Positions 57,565 to 64,000 of a stretch of DNA of 64,000 nucleotides are shown here, piece by piece. The stretch comes from Nephrocerus scutellatus (taxonomy: Eukaryota; Arthropoda; Insecta; Diptera; Pipunculidae): NCBI GenBank assembly GCA_947095585.1, contig OX352764.1, positions 9,595,001-9,659,000 on the forward strand. Direction: 5' to 3'. Below the pieces are notes generated by a model. The model was not told the DNA's origin, did no database searches, and was given only the letters and a program-made list of their open reading frames with translations. Position 1 is the stretch's first letter; every line of letters starts with the position of its first letter. The translations under genes were made by a program, and so were the position numbers.

Positions 57565-58863
57565 AAGGGTGTTTTTTAAGGAGGTTTGTTTTTCCGATAG
57601 ATGTCGTTTTATTTTATGACAGTTGTTTTGACAGCTCAAAGTGGCATTTCTACTCAGTATTGTTTGGCAAATCATTATGAATAGGTTAACTCCAGAACAA
57701 CGTTTTCAAATCGTGGAAATTTATTTTCAAAATCAGTGTTCAATTAAAAATGTTTATAGAGCACTTCGTGAATTTTATGGTGCACATAATCGTCCGTCAG
57801 AGACCACCATAAAGAACGTAATTACCAAATTTCGGTCTACATTCACTCTTTTGGATGCCAAGCCACCGACAAGAATGAGAAGAGTTCGTACAGAAGAAAA
57901 TATTGCTGTCGTTGAGGCCAGTGTCGAAGAAAACGACAATTTATCGATTCGTCGTCGTGCTCAGCAAATTGGACTTTGTCCATCGACTTTATGGAAAATT
58001 TTACGTAAAGATTTGGGTTTGGTGCCATACAAAATTCAATTGGTGCAAGAATTAAAGCCACACGACCATCGTTTGCGCCGTGAATTCAGTGATTGGTCGT
58101 TAAATCAATTGAACGAAGATCCATTTTTTTACCGTAAAATTCTCTTCAGTGATGAGGCGCATTTTTTGTTAAATGGATACGTCAACAAACAAAATTGTCG
58201 CATTTGGAGCAAAGATAATCCACACGCCGTTCAAGAATTACCAATGCATCCTGATAAATGTACTGTTTGGTGCGGTCTATGGGCTGGTGGGATCATCGGT
58301 CCATATTTCTTTAAAAATGAGGAAGGACGACGCGTTACCGTGAATGGAAATCGATACAGAACCATGTTAAATGAGTTTTTGTTGTCAAATCTTGAAGATA
58401 TGGATATGGATGAAATGTGGTTTCAACAAGATGGTGCCACTTGCCATACAGCACGTGAAACAATCGACTTATTGAAAGAAACTTTCAACGACAACATTAT
58501 TTCGAGAAATGGTCCGGTGAATTGGCCTCCGTGTTCGTGCGATTTGACGCCACTCGATTACTTTTTGTGGGGATACGTGAAGTCATTGGTTTATGTGGAT
58601 AAACCTCAATCGATTGACGCTTTGGAAACCAATATTCAACGTGTCATTGCTGACATACGCCCTCAAATGCTTGAAAAAGTGCTGGAAAATTGGACCTCCA
58701 GAATGACATTTGTGAAAAATAGTCGTGGTAGCCATATGCCAGAAATTGTGTTTAAATGTTAAATGCCAAAAAATTATCTACCAAATAAAAAAAAATAAAT
58801 TTCATAATTTTATATGTGTTTTATTCAAAAAAAAAATCGGCAACCTCTTAAAAAAACACCCGT
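57565..58863 (+). mobile_element. Intact mariner/Tc1-superfamily transposon with terminal inverted repeats
   Basis: A 1,299-bp element flanked by TA on both sides (57,563-57,564 and 58,864-58,865), the target duplication of this superfamily. The left end AAGGGTGTTTTTTAAGGAGG and the right end, read inward as ACGGGTGTTTTTTTAAGAGG, are imperfect inverted repeats of about 22 bases. It contains one open transposase gene. The insertion splits a 122-bp repeat array, and removing it restores the array spacing. The closely matched ends and open ORF suggest a recent arrival. Confidence 0.93.
57677..58762 (+). CDS. mariner/Tc1-type transposase, full length (361 aa)
   Basis: Cut-and-paste DNA transposase acting on the terminal repeats that flank it. 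The N-terminus (residues 1-115) has paired helix-turn-helix features, with LTPEQRFQIVEIYFQNQ and NLSIRRRAQQIGLCPSTLWK. The catalytic triad is visible. The first Asp is D159 in FSDEAHF and the second D252 in WFQQDGATCHTA. The third is in CDLTPLDYFLWG, as D289 (36 residues between) or D294 (41 between). D289 aligns with the SPD Asp of classic mariners; the 41 count would fit elements called DD41D. I chose the ATG at 57,677, since the open frame upstream has no earlier ATG. No stop or frameshift is present, so it could be active. Dead relatives lie at 10.9 and 17.9 kb. Confidence 0.93.
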   Translation: MNRLTPEQRFQIVEIYFQNQCSIKNVYRALREFYGAHNRPSETTIKNVITKFRSTFTLLDAKPPTRMRRVRTEENIAVVEASVEENDNLSIRRRAQQIGLCPSTLWKILRKDLGLVPYKIQLVQELKPHDHRLRREFSDWSLNQLNEDPFFYRKILFSDEAHFLLNGYVNKQNCRIWSKDNPHAVQELPMHPDKCTVWCGLWAGGIIGPYFFKNEEGRRVTVNGNRYRTMLNEFLLSNLEDMDMDEMWFQQDGATCHTARETIDLLKETFNDNIISRNGPVNWPPCSCDLTPLDYFLWGYVKSLVYVDKPQSIDALETNIQRVIADIRPQMLEKVLENWTSRMTFVKNSRGSHMPEIVFKC

Positions 58864-59325
58864 TATATATAAAATTTAAAAAAAAATGGGTTAATTTTTT
58901 TTGAAAAATTTTTGGGGCCCAATGACCCTGGGGCCCGGGGTCTCCATAATTTTTACAAAAAGTGTACTCATCGGAGATACATACGTATATAAAATTTGAA
59001 GAAAATCGAGTTAATTTTTTTTTTAAATTTAGGAGCCCGGGGTCTACAATTTTTTTTACAAAAAGTGTTGTCTATCGGAGATACGCGCGTATATAAAAAT
59101 TTAGAAAATCGGGTTAATTTTTTTAAAAAAATTTTATGGGGCCCGGGGTCTCCAAAATTTTAATAGAAAGTGTTGTCTCCGGAAATACACATGTGTGCAA
59201 AATTTCAATAAAATCTGGCTTTCGGAAGTGGGATAAAAATTGATCGCAAGATTCCACGCAGACGACCGACGACCGACATCCGTGCCACGGGCAAGCAAAA
59301 TTAATATAGAGAATTTAAAAATTAT
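58864..59325 (+). repeat. 122-bp tandem repeat array, right part and terminal segment
   Basis: Three or more units (starts near 58,867, 58,991, 59,094 and 59,197; spacing 103-124). Each has GGGGCCCGGGGTCT-like and ATCGGAGATACNNNCGTATA strings. It is followed by the unique terminal segment with GATAAAAATTGATCGCAAGA, a run of GACCGAC units and ATTAATATAGAGAATTTAAA. The element class is unknown. Confidence 0.85.
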
Positions 59326-61358
59326 AATCACTATGATAACTTCAAAAGAAATATTTTATAACAAACTCAACTGTCGCCAATATTGTCAATTTCATAAATG
59401 ATAAATTAACTTTGATTAAAAAGATAAAAAATACAATTTCTTTGCTTAATATACAACATTGCTAACTAATAAGTCTATAATCACTGGGCTGGGCTGGGCT
59501 GTTGCTTTTTATTTTGTTTTTTTTTTGTTATCACAAATGCCTGAAAGACAAATGGAAAACTATTCTGCTGTAAAAATTGTGAAATTCATTGCTAATAAGG
59601 TGCATATTAATTTTAGGGAAACACTCCCTCCTTTACTATACAGTGATTTTCAAATATAATATGTATGTTCATGTGAATGTCGTGAATAGATATAATAGAT
59701 ATCACAAAGTGAGTGACTATCGACTGTAGCTTTTAGGTGTGTTTTTATTTTCCCCTAGGGACAAAAATCTGATTACCACAAGTTGTGTGAAACGCTGGTG
59801 TTTAAAAGGGAAAAAAGTTTTAATCGCAGTAAAACGTTATAAATTTCCTATCTTATCTGGAGTGGGCGATAACAACCAGAAATACATACCTACTCGTATA
59901 AATATCGAATATTATATTTGTATTCCATTAAGCTGGCAAACTCAATCAGCTGCACTTACTCTTCTTTATCTGTAGTTATATTTTCCTTCGAAATCTATAC
60001 ATTGCGTTTCGTCCATCTTCTACAAACATTTTCTTAACTGTACTCTTAGTTGTACTAAATCACGCATAATAATGAAAGACAAGTAAATGATAGCCTCCTC
60101 CGAGTAGGTATGATGGATTTGTTACAAAGCCTATATCGTTTATTACTCGACTGCGGCAAAGCCAAAAAGGAAGAGTAATGTTTTTATTAGCTTTTTTTGT
60201 ATGTTTGACCGTAGCGCCTATAATACTCATCCCTCTTGTTAACGCGTAACAAGTTAACACTCGATTTCACAAACAATTTAATTTAATTTGTTTAATTGTA
60301 AAAATGTTTCGTGTAATTTTTTTCAATATATGAAAATTGATTCTTAAGGAGTAAACTCCAAAAAAGTTTAAAAAACGGATTACAGTCCTAAAGCTTATGC
60401 TAATTATATTAAAAAAAGATGAGCTAATTTTCATCGTAAAAATTTTAGTAGACTGACATACACTTGAAAGGTAACATCTTGTAACCTTTTACATCACAAA
60501 AAATATAGGAAGAACTTAGGTCACAATGTCCATTGACGTTTACATCATATTTTTAATCGACCTAAGTTATATTGGTTCACTAAAAAAAGGTACCCGACCT
60601 TATTTAGGTAACTACTGTTTACATCATTCCCGGACTGAAATTCCCGATCTTAACTACCTTATCGTTCAATGTCAAAAACTTTAACCTTTCAGATAAAATT
60701 TAAGTGGAATAAAACAGCTTAGACAATGGAAACTCTTTACCTTAAGAATTAAAATATTGCATGGATTTTGATTTTGATAAAAAATGGTTTTCCTCATCTT
60801 AGAACTTTAGTTTACAAACTTTAAACTTTACATGCAGAATGAAGTTAGTAACATTTCGAAACGATTATGAAATGTTTGTTGTGGTTAGTAATTTGCAAAT
60901 GTCATCAGTTTCTAAACTATAAGGTTTTTAAAGGATCTATGTTATGCTATGTAGCTAGCAGATTTAATCTGTTGAGCAATAATTGAGTAATACTTCAAGA
61001 GAGACGATCTACTTATAAATCACTCACTTGAAATTTTGTGATAAATTTTCTTTCCCTCTTTGTCGAGTGCGATTTAAAATTAAATTCAAAATTATGACAT
61101 AGTCGTTAGCTGCCGACTGGGGCTTTTCTTTATTGTTTGCTTTAACACTTTTATCTATCAACACGATAAGAACGAAAATGAAAGGTATATTATGTATGTA
61201 CTCGTACTAAAATTAAAACATTCAATCCCAATTCGGTAACATTTCTGCAATTAGATTAGAATTTGTGGTGCACCTGTGTACATCGGAACCAAAGAACAGA
61301 GGGATTTTAGCGTTTTAGCGATAAAAATATTGTAATTTTCACTTAGGCACACAAGAAA
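59326..61358. other. AT-rich intergenic region upstream of Ly6 gene 6
   Basis: Short ORFs at 59,459-59,659, 59,739-59,975 and (minus) 60,060-60,260 have no recognisable motif. A TATAAAT at 61,014 is a weak promoter candidate. Nothing else was identified. Confidence 0.4.
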
Positions 61359-64000
61359 ATGTTTAATCAAAAAGTGAAAAGTGCATTTGGTATCGTCATA
61401 TTATTGTTATCGATAGCCCATCTGAGCAACGCCGACGATAGTCAGTACTTTAATGTAATTTTAAAATACGTTTTATATTACCCGGCATTTTGTTTCAGAA
61501 AACCCTTCGTGCTACAAATGTATTTCAACAAATGATCTAAATTGCATTAACGATGTAAGCAAAGTCACAACTACTGTTGAATGCCAAAATGAGAATACTT
61601 GTTTCACGAGCTTAGGTGAGTATTATTTATTTATGTTATATACAAAGTTATCTTTTTTTTACTAAACAATTAAGTCCATGGAAGTGAATGTAGCGAGAAG
61701 TTAATAATTATCGATTTTTGAAACTCATTTTTTCTTTTACATATCCACGTTTTACGATGCGTACAATTATTAAGAGTGAAATATGAATAAGTAGAGTAGT
61801 TGTAGTTAACTATTTAGATTCCAACTATATGCGTGACGCTCGTAGACTGAAGTAATATAATCAATGGCACTTCTAAGTAAGGTTGCTGCAATGAAAATTT
61901 CTTTACTTTTTTCTAGTTTCAAGTAAAATGAAAATAATTTAAATTCGATCTATGAAAGTAAGCTGTATATTGTAATTTGTAAATATTGTTACGAAATTTA
62001 GGCTTTCGAGTTCGTTGAGGATTTTGCAAATAAATCACAATACAAGTTTACTAATTTACAAATAAAAACTTTAATAAACAAACAGTAAAAATAACTCAAG
62101 TTCGCTATTTATATTGGTGATAACTTTAAATGTACACAAAAACACTTATTACAACAACACCTGTAATTCACTATAATTCTCTTAGCAGTATTACTTTGCA
62201 ATAATTTTAACAACTTGACTAATTGAATTCTAAACAATGAATGAATCCTCTACAGCGAACGCCACCTTTTATACTCATTGAAAAGTTTCCAGAAACTTCC
62301 AATCGTTCAAGCCTTATTCCCTTATTTACAACTAAAGATACTCATATGTAAGGAGTCATCTTCTAAAAATAAGCTACATGTACAATCATGTTCCTACACA
62401 CAAACCGGACAAACCGCACAATCCGGTTTGACTACATTTCTGACCAGTACATAATGATTTAAACTTACTAGCGGTTTCATTTCAAATAATCTAATAAATA
62501 TTACAGCCTAAAAGTATGCTATTCAAAAGTGCTTCATTCTAATTCAGTGCCTATTTTTAGTATGTAGTAGGTACATTGCGATTTATCTTGAGATTCGAAT
62601 TCCATTATCAGCGCTACTAATAACTACTTTTCGTAACAATATGTTTGTAATCTCATTGCAATTTGGTTTGTTATTAAGTCAACCCTTTTATAATTAAAAA
62701 TATTAGTATATTAGTAGAGAAGATGATAACCGTCGCTTTTATACGAAAAAGCTGATAAAGCATTATCGGGGAATGAGGGAATTAGTCATTGTTTTAGGGG
62801 ATGCGTTTTACACATTTGTAATTAGACACAGTTGGCGCCGTGGCTCAGTGAAAAAAAAGTATTTCTAACGGTGTCCCACCTCCGCGAATGGGTGACAAAA
62901 TTTTAAAGCGTAATAATTTTTCACGGAAAGCTTCTCAGTTCGCCGTTCGGATCCGGCCCTAAATTGTACATAGGTCCCTTCCTTTTGTGTCCAAAAATAT
63001 ACAGGCAAAACACAAAAGACATTGGACCGCAACGATCTGTCGCGCCGAATATTATTATTAATATTTAATTAGACACACAAAGAAAATTTTGGTTTAATTA
63101 AGGTCATATAACTAACTCTTGTAACTCTTTAATCCTTCTAGCTACAAGGCCAGTGTTAGTCTTTTTGAAAGAAAATTTTTGTTAAATTTTTGAGGTCAAA
63201 CCATGTAGATTTCTTTTAAAAAAATGTCCATTTTACTTTCAAACGCGATTATCTTGAAAAATGCTCTCGGTTTTTTTTTTTTTTTGACAAATGCAGTATA
63301 AAAGGTTATTCATTTTTCTACAAATTCATGTCACAATGTTTATGCATTCGGTCAACAGGAGCAGGGTTAAAATTTAAAGTTTCTAAAATGAGCGAAAACT
63401 TACTTTTGACCTTACATGACTTCATACCCATCCTTCCAGCGTAGGCTTGGCCAGCCTCGCTGATGTGTTTCATAAATCGTATCGCAAAGGACTTTCCGAG
63501 CAGGATCCTCTTCGCTAGAAGGCTCCCATATAAATTTCTTTAAGTTAATACGAGTTTTTCATTTGTGTATCTACGATTAGAGAAAATTTTAAATTTTAAT
63601 TTTTATGAGTTGTTTTTTTTAATTAACTTATTTACAATTATTTATTAATGATATTTTATTATTTCGTATTATTCAATAACCAGATGGAGGTGTTTTAACT
63701 CGAGGCTGTAAGCCAAAATCAGAATGCACGGAAAACTGTTTGACTTGCACTGGGGACCTATGCAACACAAATATATTCTGCAAAAAATGTAATTCCGAAA
63801 CGGATGCCGAATGCGTGCAACCTACTACATCGGCTATCAAGAGTGAAATCTGCAGCAAAGGTGTTAGTAAATGTATGGTGCTGGTGAATGAGAAAAAATA
63901 CGTTGAACGACGATGCGCAACTGCAGATGACGAAAAATGCGATAATCAAAACAAAGCTACACCTTGTGAAACTTGTGCCAAGGCCGATTGTAATAAAGAA
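61359..64000 (+). CDS. Multi-module UPAR/Ly6 protein of DUF753 type, partial (Ly6 gene 6)
   Basis: Proposed exons are 61,359-61,440 (signal peptide with FGIVILLLSIAHLSNADD, phase 1), 61,499-61,615 and 63,684 to the window edge. Module 1 has SCYKCISTNDLNC, VEC, TCFTSL (cysteines 1-5), then after a 2.07-kb phase-1 intron TRGC, CLTCTGDLCN (6-10). Module 2 follows at once, NIFCKKCNSETDAEC to CETCAKADCN, again ten cysteines but with no intron inside it. Tandem cysteine modules ending in CxxC...CN are what I know from insect DUF753 proteins, whose function is unknown. The frame is open at base 64,000, so more modules may follow. The loop between cysteines 4 and 5 is short (5 and 6 residues), without mucin sequence. 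Secretion is inferred from the signal peptide. Confidence 0.85.
61985..62520. repeat. Dispersed repeat, possible solo LTR (copy 2)
   Basis: Starts TGTTACGAAATTTAGGC at about 61,988 and shares GATTTTGCAAATAA, AACTTTAATA and a TTTATACTC-like string in the same order with 15.4-15.72 kb. The right edge is uncertain (a TATTACA near 62,505 is one candidate). It lies in intron 2 of Ly6 gene 6. Confidence 0.45.
62755..62818. repeat. Fragment of the hairpin-ended dispersed repeat
   Basis: CATTATCGGGGAATGAGGGA, then ATTAGTCATTGTTTTAGGGG corresponds to 52,895-52,930, with a short insertion. The SINE with a target duplication is inserted just to its right. Confidence 0.55.
62831..63065 (+). mobile_element. 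tRNA-derived SINE, copy E, with perfect target-site duplication
   Basis: The direct repeat TAATTAGACACA flanks the element at 62,819-62,830 and 63,066-63,077. The head GGCGCCGTGGCTCAGTG (A box) is intact, but the B-box region is replaced by an A-rich stretch. The body and the ATT-repeat tail at 63,048-63,062 are typical. A 12-bp duplication fits target-primed reverse transcription using LINE machinery. Located in intron 2 of Ly6 gene 6. Confidence 0.92.
63428..63522 (-). mobile_element. RTE-like element fragment
   Basis: CCATCCTTCCAGCGTAGGCT, TGTTTCATAAATCGTATCGC and AAAGGACTTTCCGAGCAGGA are the complement of the segment at 7,965-8,035 (CCTGCTCGGAAAGTCCTTTG and so on). Both ends are truncated. 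It lies in intron 2 of Ly6 gene 6. Confidence 0.8.

Overview
This is AT-rich eukaryotic DNA, most likely from a fly (Diptera). Short phase-1 introns, GPI-anchored UPAR/Ly6 proteins of insect type, a DUF753-like multi-module gene and a dense mixture of insect transposons (Tc1, mariner, piggyBac, hAT, LOA-like, RTE-like and CR1/Jockey-like elements) all point that way. The family or genus cannot be fixed from the sequence alone. No bacterial-type operons, rRNA or free-standing tRNA genes were seen.

The host genes form one cluster of six UPAR/Ly6 (three-finger) genes, all on the + strand. Gene 1 (about 5.04-5.44 kb) is compact. Gene 2 (25.56-30.47 kb) has four exons. Genes 3 (36.35-39.69 kb), 4 (45.33-50.89 kb) and 5 (53.83-55.68 kb) have three exons each. 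Gene 6 (from 61.36 kb) runs off the right edge and carries at least two Ly6-like modules in tandem. Genes 2-6 share a signal-peptide exon ending in phase 1 and a second phase-1 intron between cysteines 5 and 6, so they are probably tandem duplicates. Each complete module has the ten-cysteine pattern ending in Cys-Asn, and genes 1-5 end in a hydrophobic tail typical of GPI anchoring. They should act at the outer cell surface.

The notable feature is that genes 3, 4 and 5 carry a Ser/Thr-rich, mucin-like segment of about 164, 179 and 330 residues in one loop of the Ly6 fold, between cysteines 4 and 5. In the other genes this loop is 5-32 residues. In genes 4 and 5 the segment ends near a furin-like basic site, so these may be two-chain, disulfide-held Ly6-mucin hybrids.

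Almost everything else is repeats. Left part (0-24 kb): LOA-like, CR1/Jockey-like and RTE-like retrotransposon pieces, a tRNA-derived SINE family, Tc1 and mariner relics and several minisatellites. Gene 2's 4-kb intron holds pieces of hAT, piggyBac and mariner elements plus fragments of two unassigned repeats. Between genes 3 and 4 lies a long APE-endonuclease/RT retroelement (40.5-43.0 kb) beside an inverted CR1-like relic. Between genes 5 and 6 an intact mariner/Tc1-type transposon (57,565-58,863) sits inside an array of roughly 122-bp repeats. The last SINE (62,831-63,065) has a perfect 12-bp target duplication inside gene 6's second intron.

All calls come from reading the sequence and supplied translations. 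No database search was run.
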